Under the pieces are notes generated by a model. It saw only the letters and a list, made by a program, of their open reading frames with translations, was not told the DNA's origin and searched no databases. Made by a program: the position numbers and the translations under genes. Positions 28,340-37,425 of a stretch of DNA of 47,521 nt are shown one piece after another; within the stretch, counting starts at the first letter, position 1, and each line of letters begins with the position of its first letter. This stretch comes from Tissierellia bacterium (lineage in GTDB: Bacteria; Bacillota; Clostridia; Peptostreptococcales; Acidaminobacteraceae): the NCBI GenBank assembly GCA_012727635.1, contig JAAYGQ010000085.1, positions 1 through 47,521 of the forward strand, read 5' to 3'.

Positions 28340-29127
28340 AAATTCTCCCCCATGGCTATTGATTTAGCATAACTTGCCTGCATGGCTTTTTGCATAGCTC
28401 TTGCGCCGCCCCACTCTTCCAGAGCAAGAAGTCCTTCAATAGTGGTTCCACCGGGAGAAGTGACTTGGTCCTTGAGTTGAGCGGGATGAAGTCCCGTTTC
28501 TAAAAGCAATGCTCCACTGCCCTGCATTATCTGACCTGCCAGAAGATAGGCCTGTTTTCTTGGAATTCCCCAGGCAACGGCCTGATCTGCCATGGCTTCG
28601 ATAAGATTCATTAAAAAAGCCGGCATAACACCACAAAAACTTCCAAAAGCTTCCATTAGAGACTCATCCATATCATGGGACCAGCCGAAGCTATTAAAAA
28701 TATCTCTGAGCCGGTCCTTTTCTGTTTTAGTTAAACTATCACTAAAACACAGTCCACTAACGGACATGCCAATTTGTGCCGGTGTGGCAGGCATGGAGCG
28801 GAGGACTTTCACTTCTTCCATAAAAAAACTTTGAACTTGTTCTAAGCTAAAACCTGGAGCCATGGTCACGATAATTTGCTCTTTTCTAAGAACTCCCGAT
28901 AGCTCCTTTAAGAAATAAGGGTAATTTACCGGCTTTACCGCTAAAAAAATTACATCACTTTCATAGACCTCTTCCAAGGGTGATGGGCCAAAACCCAATT
29001 CCATTTCCAGTCTTCTGGCCGACTGCTGGGTTTTTACTGCGTATACCAGCTTGTCTTGACGTTTTTCTTTGATGCCTCTGAGCATGGCCAGACCCATATT
29101 ACCAAGGCCAATAAATCCAATAGTCAT
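28336..29127 (-). CDS. proC: Pyrroline-5-carboxylate reductase
   Basis: 'IGFIGLGNMGLAMLRGI', 'LRSMPATPAQIGMSVSGL', 'VTSPGGTTIEGL'. Confidence 0.95.
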   Translation of the reverse strand: MTIGFIGLGNMGLAMLRGIKEKRQDKLVYAVKTQQSARRLEMELGFGPSPLEEVYESDVIFLAVKPVNYPYFLKELSGVLRKEQIIVTMAPGFSLEQVQSFFMEEVKVLRSMPATPAQIGMSVSGLCFSDSLTKTEKDRLRDIFNSFGWSHDMDESLMEAFGSFCGVMPAFLMNLIEAMADQAVAWGIPRKQAYLLAGQIMQGSGALLLETGLHPAQLKDQVTSPGGTTIEGLLALEEWGGARAMQKAMQASYAKSIAMGENF

Positions 29128-29203
29128 TTTAATAACTCCTTTTAGCTTTCTATAGTGAGTTTACCCTAGAGCGAACAATGAAAACAAGATAGTAATGTTT
29201 TCC

Positions 29204-29231
29204 TTGAATATCTGGAGCATCACGGTATAAT
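29204..29231 (+). promoter_or_regulatory. Promoter for ackA
   Basis: TTGAAT-16 nt-TATAAT upstream of the ackA start. Confidence 0.6.
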
Positions 29232-29262
29232 AATAGCAGATAGAATTACAGGAGGAAAGAAT

Positions 29263-30459
29263 ATGAATATACTTGTTATTAACTGCGGTTCGTCTTCCCT
29301 AAAATTCCAATTGTTAAATATGGAAAACGAATCCCTTATGGCCAGCGGCCTTGTCGAGCGTATCGGTATTGCCGGTTCTCAAATGATCTTAAAGACAACC
29401 GATGGAGAAAAACATGTGGTGCAAACACCCATGAAGGATCACTCTGTCGCCTTAAAAATAGTGCTGGACGCCCTTGTGGATCCCGCCTATTCAATTATTA
29501 AAGACCTTAAAGAAATCGATGCCGTGGGCCACCGAGTCGTCCACGCCGGCGAAGAGTATTCTCAATCTGTTATCATCAACGACGAAGTGATAGAGGCTGT
29601 TGAAAAGTGTGTTGAGTTGGCCCCACTACATAACCCACCAAATCTCTTGGGAATCAACGCCATTATGGAGCTTATGCCCGGTGTTCCCAATGTTGCTGTC
29701 TTTGATACGGCCTTTCACCAAACCATGCCCCCGGAAGCCTTTATCTACCCTCTTCCCTATGAGTGGTATGAAGACCTTAAAATCAGGCGCTATGGTTTCC
29801 ATGGCACAAGCCACAAATACGTTGCCGAAAAAGCCGCCCAGTTCCTGGGAAAAGACATCGAGACTCTCAAAATCATTACATGCCATCTAGGCAATGGCTC
29901 CAGTATTACCGCTGTTAAATACGGTAAAAGTGTTGATACCTCCATGGGCTTTACCCCAATGGAAGGTCTGGTCATGGGCACCCGAGTTGGTTTTCTCGAT
30001 CCCGCCATTATCACTTATTTGGAAAAGAAAACCGAATACAACCTAGATCAAATTACCCATATCCTAAATCACAACTGTGGAGTTCTTGGTATAAGCTGTA
30101 TTTCCAGCGACTTTAGAGATCTGGAAGATGCTGCTTCTATCGGAGATTACAAAGCCAAACTGGCGCTGGAAATCTTCCGTCGTACGGTTAAAAAGACCAT
30201 TGCCGGTTATGCTGCCGTAATGGGTGGAGTCGATGTCATCGTCTTTACCGGTGGTATCGGTGAGAATAGTATTGTTGACCGTGCCGGTATTCTTAACGAC
30301 CTTGAATTTATGGGCATCTGCATTGACGAAGAAAAGAACAATACCCGGGGTGTAGAAAAATGCATCTCCAAGGATGATTGTCCCGTATCCATCCTGGTTA
30401 TCCCAACCAATGAAGAGCTGGCTATTGCCAAGGATACTAAAAAGCTGGTTGAGGGCTAA
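29263..30459 (+). CDS. ackA: Acetate kinase
   Basis: 'MNILVINCGSSSLKFQL', 'HRVVHAGEEY', 'FDTAFHQTMP', 'VFTGGIGENS'. Confidence 0.98.
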   Translation: MNILVINCGSSSLKFQLLNMENESLMASGLVERIGIAGSQMILKTTDGEKHVVQTPMKDHSVALKIVLDALVDPAYSIIKDLKEIDAVGHRVVHAGEEYSQSVIINDEVIEAVEKCVELAPLHNPPNLLGINAIMELMPGVPNVAVFDTAFHQTMPPEAFIYPLPYEWYEDLKIRRYGFHGTSHKYVAEKAAQFLGKDIETLKIITCHLGNGSSITAVKYGKSVDTSMGFTPMEGLVMGTRVGFLDPAIITYLEKKTEYNLDQITHILNHNCGVLGISCISSDFRDLEDAASIGDYKAKLALEIFRRTVKKTIAGYAAVMGGVDVIVFTGGIGENSIVDRAGILNDLEFMGICIDEEKNNTRGVEKCISKDDCPVSILVIPTNEELAIAKDTKKLVEG

Positions 30460-30483
30460 GCATCAGGAAACTGATGCTTTTTT
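30460..30483 (+). terminator. Intrinsic terminator after ackA
   Basis: GCATCAG-GAAA-CTGATGC-TTTTTT; GNRA tetraloop. Confidence 0.85.
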
Positions 30484-30486
30484 ATT

Positions 30487-31560
30487 ATGAAACTTTTAAT
30501 TGTTATTGCCGAATACAATCCCTTTCACCAGGGCCATAAATACCATTTAAAAATAGCTAAGGAAGAAACCGGGGCCAGCCACAGCCTTATTCTTATGGGA
30601 GGTAATTTCCTTCAGCGGGGTGATGTTGCCATTGAAGATAAATTTCTTAGAGCAAGAAGGGCCCTAGAGGGAGGCGCCGATCTAGTGGCGGAACTCCCCT
30701 TTATCTATGCGAGCTCCTGGGCCAGAGAATTTGCCCAGGGCGCCATAGAGATCGCTAATAAAATTCCTTTTCCCGTAACTTTAAGTTTTGGCAGTGAATC
30801 CGGTTCCCTAGAGGCGTTAGAGACCATACTAAAACAGGTCCAAGAGATCAAAAAAGACAATCGTCTTAACTATGGTGATCTTGTAAGGAAAAATCTGAAG
30901 ATCCTACCGGCAGGAGCCAACGATGTACTGGGGCTTGAATATTTGCGTGCTTTGGAAGATACAAAGAGTATTCACCAGGCCCACACTCTAAAACGAAGGG
31001 GACAAGACTATCACGGCGAAGAGATCCACCCTTTTCCGTCGGCCTCTTCGCTGCGCCGCAGCATTAAAAAGGGAGAAATCCATCACGACAATCCTATTTT
31101 CTTAGAAGAATTTAAGGATTATATCTACGGTGCTCTACTTACAAAGGATCTTTTCCCCACCTATGGAATGATTGAAGGTCTTGAAAACAGGCTTCTTAGC
31201 CACCTAAATCCCGGTCTAAGTATTGATGAATATATTGACGAACTTAAAACCAAACGCTATCGTCCCGCTAGGCTAAGGCGACTTCTAATCCATCATCTTC
31301 TTGGTTACACAAAGGCTGATTATAAGTATTTAAATGGTGTGGCCTATCTTAGGGCCCTTGCCTATACAAAAAAAGGCACTGAAATACTAAATATATTAAA
31401 GGATACCCCTTTAGCTATCATCCATCCCCTGCAAGCGCCCAGTGACCCAATAATAAAAAGGTCCCTGGAACTGGACCTTCTTGCCTCACGAGTGTATAAC
31501 TTTAAGGCGGGAAATCCTCCGGAAGATTACAAACGAAATCTCCTCTACCCACAAAAATAA
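30487..31560 (+). CDS. tmcAL: tRNA(Met) cytidine acetate ligase (TmcAL/YlbM)
   Basis: 'VIAEYNPFHQGHKYHL', 'GGNFLQRGDVAIEDKFLRARRAL'. Confidence 0.9.
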   Translation: MKLLIVIAEYNPFHQGHKYHLKIAKEETGASHSLILMGGNFLQRGDVAIEDKFLRARRALEGGADLVAELPFIYASSWAREFAQGAIEIANKIPFPVTLSFGSESGSLEALETILKQVQEIKKDNRLNYGDLVRKNLKILPAGANDVLGLEYLRALEDTKSIHQAHTLKRRGQDYHGEEIHPFPSASSLRRSIKKGEIHHDNPIFLEEFKDYIYGALLTKDLFPTYGMIEGLENRLLSHLNPGLSIDEYIDELKTKRYRPARLRRLLIHHLLGYTKADYKYLNGVAYLRALAYTKKGTEILNILKDTPLAIIHPLQAPSDPIIKRSLELDLLASRVYNFKAGNPPEDYKRNLLYPQK

Positions 31561-31583
31561 AGGAAGCCCAGGCTTCCTTTATT
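31556..31583. terminator. Bidirectional terminator containing the stop codons of both convergent genes
   Basis: AATAAAGGAAGCC-CA-GGCTTCCTTTATT, perfect 13-bp arms. Confidence 0.8.
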
Positions 31584-32301
31584 CATTTGTCGCAGTAATG
31601 ACACCACTGTAGGTATCCATTTCGAAAATCTTCGATACCATTATCCCATCGACCTTTTGCTCGGCCTTAATAACAATATGGCTAACAGAGTCATTCCAAG
31701 GCTCATAATAGACTTCACTTATATAGAGCTGGCCATAAATCACTTCGGTTTTCTTAATGGCTTGGAAGAGATCCATGTTTATTTTTCCCAGTAGCTCACT
31801 TAGGGGCACTTCCCCTAGAACTTCTGCTTTTTGTGAATTCTTATCAAGTTTCACTTCCCAGCCTTTCGTTTCTTTTTCAAAGGTAAAGAGGTAGCCCCCT
31901 TGAGAAATCTTTATCCCTCGAAGAATGGTAGTTCCACCCAGGGCCTCTCGGGCGAGAAAATGGGCTTCCTCAAGACTCAATTCCTCACTAGTTTCCTCTC
32001 TTTTTACTAGGGAAATTATTTTTTTCTCTTCAGGATCAATGAGGTAAACAAACTGCTCTCCCCCCTCTTCAACCAAAACTTCCAGTACAGCAATTCCGTT
32101 ATCAAGACGCCTTTTAAAGGTAATAATACTTGCCTTCTCACCGATCAATTGCAGAGCCATTTCCTCTGGAGTTAAAACTTCCTCTTCCTGCTCAATAACC
32201 ACCTCTTGGGGTGGCTCTTCCAAGGGCAAGGGGACTTTTTTTTCTTGACAACCCCAAAGAAGAAGTACCATCAGCGGCAGAAGTAATTTAAGCTTGCTCA
32301 T
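31579..32301 (-). CDS. Putative lipoprotein
   Basis: Signal and lipobox-like 'LLPLMVLLLWGCQ' followed by an acidic linker. Confidence 0.7.
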   Translation of the reverse strand: MSKLKLLLPLMVLLLWGCQEKKVPLPLEEPPQEVVIEQEEEVLTPEEMALQLIGEKASIITFKRRLDNGIAVLEVLVEEGGEQFVYLIDPEEKKIISLVKREETSEELSLEEAHFLAREALGGTTILRGIKISQGGYLFTFEKETKGWEVKLDKNSQKAEVLGEVPLSELLGKINMDLFQAIKKTEVIYGQLYISEVYYEPWNDSVSHIVIKAEQKVDGIMVSKIFEMDTYSGVITATNE

Positions 32302-33139
32302 TCTCATTTATCCTTTTCTCTAACAGTACTTGGTTTAAATGGGCTCCTACAATAAAAATATTCATATTTATTTGAAACCACAAAAGTAAAGCAATCACAA
32401 TGTTGAAAACTCCATAGACGAAATTACTTGTCAGGGACATGACTCCATTGAATAAATAACTCATAAGGGCCCAGCCAATAGCTGTTAATAGAGCGCCGGC
32501 CCATATATCGCGGTAGCCATATTTTTTTGTTCCCATTCGCATGTACACAAGAGATATAACTCCAAACAGCATGGCAAGAATAAAGAGCCACTGAAAAGTC
32601 TCTATAAGGGTTAAAAAATATGGGATTTTAAGTTTAAAAAGCAGTGTGCCAAGTTTCGTAAGTTTTACCACCGTGGGAATCAAAAGGATAATCAATAAAA
32701 GGAATATAAAGGCGAAATTTCGAAAGGAATCTATAAATCTTGCTTTGATAAAATTATGGCGGCTTCTATTGCCGGAAATTCGGTCCAGGGCTTTTCTTAT
32801 GGCTCCGATGGCCCGGGCAGAAGACCACAGTAGAAAAAATAGGGAATAACCAAATAATCCCGTATTGGGTCGATTGCTCTCTATAAAAGATTTAAGATTA
32901 TTGTGGACCTCGGCGGGAAAAAACTCTATTACTTTATCCAGAGCTCCATTGAGCTCAAAGGGAATAAAACCCATAATGCCAATAATGGCCATAATAAAAG
33001 GAAACATACTAAGAAGCAAATAAAAAGCCAAATAGGCGCTATAAATAACCCCTTGATCCTTTGAAAAACGCTGAATAACTTCGGTGATTAGTTGTGAGCT
33101 CTTTTTAAAAAAGAGGCCCAATCTTTCTGATAGGTTCAT
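32288..33139 (-). CDS. YihY/BrkB family membrane protein
   Basis: 'SAYLAFYLLLSMFPFIMAIIGI', 'FLLWSSARAIGAIRKALDRI'; polytopic. Confidence 0.9.
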   Translation of the reverse strand: MNLSERLGLFFKKSSQLITEVIQRFSKDQGVIYSAYLAFYLLLSMFPFIMAIIGIMGFIPFELNGALDKVIEFFPAEVHNNLKSFIESNRPNTGLFGYSLFFLLWSSARAIGAIRKALDRISGNRSRHNFIKARFIDSFRNFAFIFLLLIILLIPTVVKLTKLGTLLFKLKIPYFLTLIETFQWLFILAMLFGVISLVYMRMGTKKYGYRDIWAGALLTAIGWALMSYLFNGVMSLTSNFVYGVFNIVIALLLWFQINMNIFIVGAHLNQVLLEKRINENEQA

Positions 33140-33596
33140 CTTTAAGTACCTCGATATAGTGTTTTATATTTTGCTTATGTAAACAAAGCCCCGGGGCAAT
33201 CTCCGCTAAGGGCTCCAATACAAATCGCCTTTGCAGCATATGACGGTGAGGCAGGGTTAACCGGGGCTCCAGAATTTCGATATCTTCGTAGAGTAAAAGA
33301 TCGATGTCAATGGTCCTGGGTCCCCAGTGCTCATGGCGAACTCGCCCCAGTTTTATCTCCAGGGCTTGGGTCCTATCTAGAAGCTCCAGAGGCTCCAATT
33401 CTGTTTCCATCAAAAGAACAAGATTGTAAAAATCATCTTGATCGGTTTTTCCCCAGGCCTTGGTTTCATAAAGAGTACTTACTTTAAGAACCCGGCTTTT
33501 TTCAAAGTCATTGAGTCCTTTAACCGCTTCCTGGAGTAAAGATCTTTTTTCTCCTTGATTGCTACCTAAAGAGAGATAGACTTGCGCTGGCGACAC
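33105..33596 (-). CDS. folK: 6-hydroxymethyl-7,8-dihydropterin pyrophosphokinase
   Basis: 'VYLSLGSNQGEK', 'GPRTIDIDLLLY', 'LPHRHMLQRRFVLEPLAEIAP'; GTG start after GGGGGTGG. Confidence 0.93.
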   Translation of the reverse strand: MSPAQVYLSLGSNQGEKRSLLQEAVKGLNDFEKSRVLKVSTLYETKAWGKTDQDDFYNLVLLMETELEPLELLDRTQALEIKLGRVRHEHWGPRTIDIDLLLYEDIEILEPRLTLPHRHMLQRRFVLEPLAEIAPGLCLHKQNIKHYIEVLKDEPIRKIGPLF

Positions 33597-33934
33597 AATA
33601 CCACCCCCAGGGAGCCAAGATCTCCCGCCACGGGAGGTCTGAGTTTTTCTACAGTAATGCAAACCTCTTTTATACGCTCATCGTAGGCAAACAAGGCCTC
33701 TATCATAGCAAGGGACAGATTTTCAAGAAGCATATAGGGTCTTGCAAAGACTTCTTTTATTTCTTCGTAGCAAGCGGCATAATTCACCGTAGTTTCAAGA
33801 TTCTCTTCCGTGGTATTTCTCTTGTCAATCCAGAGTTCTGCCTGAAGTAAAAAGGGTTGACCCTCCTGTTTCTCCTGTTCGAAAACGCCGTGATACCCAT
33901 AGAGGCGCATATCCTTAATAATAAGTTTATCCAT
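33566..33934 (-). CDS. folB: Dihydroneopterin aldolase
   Basis: '[27 protein letters not shown]', 'TVNYAACYEEIKEVF'. Confidence 0.93.
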   Translation of the reverse strand: MDKLIIKDMRLYGYHGVFEQEKQEGQPFLLQAELWIDKRNTTEENLETTVNYAACYEEIKEVFARPYMLLENLSLAMIEALFAYDERIKEVCITVEKLRPPVAGDLGSLGVVLCRQRKSISL

Positions 33935-34712
33935 ACATAAGCCTTTCTGTTACTAAAAGCCCATCCCGGGTCATTTTTACATTGTGAACTCGTAGGTAGC
34001 TAGCTCCCTTTGTCACACCCCAAAGCGATGTGGCTAAGGTGGCATCATCTCTCTTATCGGCTCTTTTTTCACCTGTGATTTCACCGAGAAAACCCTTTCG
34101 AGAGGCTCCCAAAAGAAGGGGGAAGCCCAAGCTTTGGAGTTCATTAAATCGACGAAGAACTTCCCAGTTGTGAAAAAAAGTCTTACCAAAACCTATGCCT
34201 GGATCCAGAATGATAAGATCTTCTTTGAGCCCGGCTTTTAGAGCCGTTTCAATGCTTCTGTGAAGAGATATCTTTATGGCTTCTAAAAGGTCAATATCAT
34301 AGTGGCTGCCCTCTTGATTGTGCATAAGAATACTGGGCACTTGAAAAGAGGCCGCCACTTTTGCCATATCGGGATCCTTTTGAAAACCCCAAATGTCGTT
34401 GATCATCTTAGCTCCGGCTTCTAAAGCCCTCTGAGCAACCCAAGCTTTTTGAGTATCCACTGAAACGGGAAGAGACTCTTCCCTTTGGAGAATTTTAATC
34501 AGAGGAAGAATACGGCTTAGTTCTTCCTCCTTGCCCACAGGCTGATAACCCGGCCGTGTGGATTCGCCACCAATATCAAGATAATCAGCTCCTTGGGCTA
34601 AAATCTCTCGGCAGCGATTCAAACTTTCCTCTAAACCATTGTATTGACTGCCATCACTAAAGGAATCCGGCGTCACATTGACAATGGCGAGAATTTTTGT
34701 CCTTGGTTTCAT
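33927..34712 (-). CDS. folP: Dihydropteroate synthase
   Basis: '[19 protein letters not shown]', '[14 protein letters not shown]', '[13 protein letters not shown]'. Confidence 0.96.
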   Translation of the reverse strand: MKPRTKILAIVNVTPDSFSDGSQYNGLEESLNRCREILAQGADYLDIGGESTRPGYQPVGKEEELSRILPLIKILQREESLPVSVDTQKAWVAQRALEAGAKMINDIWGFQKDPDMAKVAASFQVPSILMHNQEGSHYDIDLLEAIKISLHRSIETALKAGLKEDLIILDPGIGFGKTFFHNWEVLRRFNELQSLGFPLLLGASRKGFLGEITGEKRADKRDDATLATSLWGVTKGASYLRVHNVKMTRDGLLVTERLMYG

Positions 34713-35266
34713 CTGATTAGCTCCAAGGCCTCTTGGCGACTCTTGGCGTCGGTACGAAAACCGCCCCTAACTGCCGAAGTAACGGTTTTACTTCCAGGTT
34801 TTTTGACTCCCCTCATACTCATGCATAGATGTTCGGCTTCAATAACAACTATGACTCCCCAGGGAGTGACTTCTTTCATAATGATATCGGCAAGGGTCGA
34901 GGTAATCCTTTCTTGAAGCTGAGGTCTTCTGGCAATATCCTCCAGGGCTCGGGCCAGCTTACTAAGGCCTACTACACGGCCTCCCTCTGGGATATATCCA
35001 ATATGGGCACGGCCGAAAAATGGCACCAGATGATGTTCACAGGTGGAATAAAAGGGAATATCCTTAACGAGGACAAGCTCATCATGGCTTTCTTCGTTGA
35101 ATTGCACTCTAAGATGACGGCCGGGATCTTGGCTAAGTCCGCTAAAAATTTCTTCGTACATCCGGGCAACCCGTGCAGGGGTATCCAGTAGGCCTTCGCG
35201 GTTAGGATCTTCTCCCACGGCTTCGAGAATCATACGAACGGCGGTCTCTATTTTTTCTTTATTCAT
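34709..35266 (-). CDS. folE: GTP cyclohydrolase I
   Basis: '[18 protein letters not shown]', '[22 protein letters not shown]'. Confidence 0.96.
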   Translation of the reverse strand: MNKEKIETAVRMILEAVGEDPNREGLLDTPARVARMYEEIFSGLSQDPGRHLRVQFNEESHDELVLVKDIPFYSTCEHHLVPFFGRAHIGYIPEGGRVVGLSKLARALEDIARRPQLQERITSTLADIIMKEVTPWGVIVVIEAEHLCMSMRGVKKPGSKTVTSAVRGGFRTDAKSRQEALELIR

Positions 35267-35333
35267 ATCTGCCTCCTTAAGCTAGTATACAAAAGATACC
35301 CCAACTTTGCTATACTTACACTTGGAGGTGAAA

Positions 35334-35936
35334 ATGAACTACAAAAAGATTCTTCCTAAAGAACCTGGAAATATACTGCCCTACAAACAATATAGCGTAG
35401 CTATTATTCTTCATGAGATTCAGGGAAAAGAATATATCCTATTAGAAAAACGAAGTCCTTTGCTGGCCTATCAACCCTCGGAAATCAGTCTTCCCGGGGG
35501 GAAAATAGAAGCCGGTGAAACAAAAGAAGAAGCCGCTGTTAGAGAGAGCTGCGAAGAACTTCTGCTTAGGACCCAGGAGCTGGAGGTCTATGGTCAGCTA
35601 GACAGCCTTCATACGCCCTATGGTATTGAAGTTTCCGTTTTTTTTATGAGGCTCCATCGACAAGAGCGGATTTCCAAATGGAATGATGCAGAAGTGCAAG
35701 AAGTCTTTTATTTTCCTTTGGAAAAACTATTAAAAAAAGTCCCCACATATTTTGTGGAGACTGCCCATATCTTTGATGAGGATTTTCCCTTTGAGTACAT
35801 TCAAGGTGGAAAAGATTATCCCTTTAAAACCATGAAGCTCCCCTATTATTTCTATCCTGTAGAGGATACATGGATATGGGGACTCACAGCAAGAATACTC
35901 CACTATTTTGGGGAAAAAATAAAAGAGATTTCCTAA
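35334..35936 (+). CDS. NUDIX hydrolase (CoA pyrophosphatase-like)
   Basis: NUDIX box 'GGKIEAGETKEEAAVRESCEEL'; start set at MNYKKILPKE after GGAGG. Confidence 0.88.
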   Translation: MNYKKILPKEPGNILPYKQYSVAIILHEIQGKEYILLEKRSPLLAYQPSEISLPGGKIEAGETKEEAAVRESCEELLLRTQELEVYGQLDSLHTPYGIEVSVFFMRLHRQERISKWNDAEVQEVFYFPLEKLLKKVPTYFVETAHIFDEDFPFEYIQGGKDYPFKTMKLPYYFYPVEDTWIWGLTARILHYFGEKIKEIS

Positions 35937-35964
35937 CCCTGTTCCTTTTGTCAGGGTTTTTTTT
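35935..35964 (+). terminator. Intrinsic terminator after the NUDIX gene
   Basis: AACCCTG...CAGGGTT followed by TTTTTTT. Confidence 0.75.
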
Positions 35965-37282
35965 ATAAAAGGCCTCGTTCCTTAAGTTTCTTCTCTATGG
36001 GTCCTTTGTATTCTTGGTAGCTAGGACTACCCAGCAAAGCCAACATATTGTTTTTATAGGCTTCGACACCGGGTTGATCGAAGGGGTTGACGCCGCCAAG
36101 ATAGGCACTCATAGCACAGGCTTTCATCATAAAATACATCAAATATCCTAGGGCTCTCTCACTGTACTCTTTGACCTCAAGAAGAAGATTGGTAACGCCG
36201 GCTTCTTCATGGGCAAGAAGAGTGGCCAGAAGAGCTTTTTTGCCCATAGAAAAAATTTCTTCTCCTTCAAGATACGCAAGGTCATCGTCGCCCTCCACCA
36301 CGGGAAGAATAAGACCACTGGGCTTACGTAGATCCAGAACGGTTTCAAAAAAGATTTTTGGACCCTCCTGGATGATTTGACCCAGAGAATGGAGATCCGT
36401 GGTATTAGCTACAGCCATGGGGAAAATCCCACCTCCATTTTTGCCCTCACTCTCACCAAAAAGTTGCTTGTACCACTCGGCGAATTGCCCCAGGGCCGGT
36501 TCATAGCTAACCAGAATCTCTAGGAGATTTCCTTTGTCGTAGAGGAGTTTTCGTGTCAGTGCATAGCGATAGGCAGTATTTTCTTTGAGTTTGGCAGAGG
36601 AAAAATCTTCCTCGGCCTGGACCATTCCTTCAATAAATCCTATAATATCAAGGCCCGCCACCGCCATGGGAAAAAGTCCAACGGCACTCATAACCGAGTA
36701 GCGCCCTCCAATATCTGCCGGAACCACAAAGCTCTCATAGCCTTCTTCTTCTACTTGGCGCCTAAGGGCTCCAGATTCAGCATCGGTAGTGGCAATAATA
36801 TAGCGCCCCGCCGCCTCCTGGCCATAGCGTTCTTGGAGTTCTTTTTTTAAAAATCGAAAGGCCAGGGCTGTTTCCACGGTTCGACCGCTTTTACTGATGA
36901 CATTGACAAAAAAACGCTTGTCGCAAAGATAGTCCAGAAGTTCTTGCATATAGGCGGCACTAAGATTGTTTCCACAAAATAATATTTCTGGCTTATTTGC
37001 TCCAAAGGCAGGTTTAAAGGCCCTAATTAAAGCATCGGCCCCCAAATAGGAACCTCCAATACCGGCCACGACCAAAACATCGGCTTCATCTCTTATCTTT
37101 GCCGCAAGGTCTAAAAGTCTTTCCATCTCCTTTGTTTCAAAGGAAGATGGAGCGTGAAGCCATCCCAAATATTCAGCGCCCAGTGAGGTCCTTGCCTCCA
37201 TGGCCTCGTGCAGCTCAGTAATTTCTCTTTGATAACTTTCCAGTTCTTCTATAGAATAAGGACTATTCTTTAATTTAAGCAT
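35963..37282 (-). CDS. pgi: Glucose-6-phosphate isomerase
   Basis: 'VVAGIGGSYLGADALIRAF', 'NVISKSGRTVETALAFRFL', 'GGVNPFDQPGVEAYKNNM'; start set at MLKLKNSP. Confidence 0.95.
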   Translation of the reverse strand: MLKLKNSPYSIEELESYQREITELHEAMEARTSLGAEYLGWLHAPSSFETKEMERLLDLAAKIRDEADVLVVAGIGGSYLGADALIRAFKPAFGANKPEILFCGNNLSAAYMQELLDYLCDKRFFVNVISKSGRTVETALAFRFLKKELQERYGQEAAGRYIIATTDAESGALRRQVEEEGYESFVVPADIGGRYSVMSAVGLFPMAVAGLDIIGFIEGMVQAEEDFSSAKLKENTAYRYALTRKLLYDKGNLLEILVSYEPALGQFAEWYKQLFGESEGKNGGGIFPMAVANTTDLHSLGQIIQEGPKIFFETVLDLRKPSGLILPVVEGDDDLAYLEGEEIFSMGKKALLATLLAHEEAGVTNLLLEVKEYSERALGYLMYFMMKACAMSAYLGGVNPFDQPGVEAYKNNMLALLGSPSYQEYKGPIEKKLKERGLL

Positions 37283-37425
37283 AGTAGACTCCTTTCGCTT
37301 TTCTTTATTCGAGTTTACCATATGTGTAATTTTTTTCCACTAGAGGCTTAAGATAGTGTATTATGTATTTTCTACGGTAGCTATGCTATTATAAGATAGA
37401 ATTCTTTCAATAATAAGGAGTTTTT

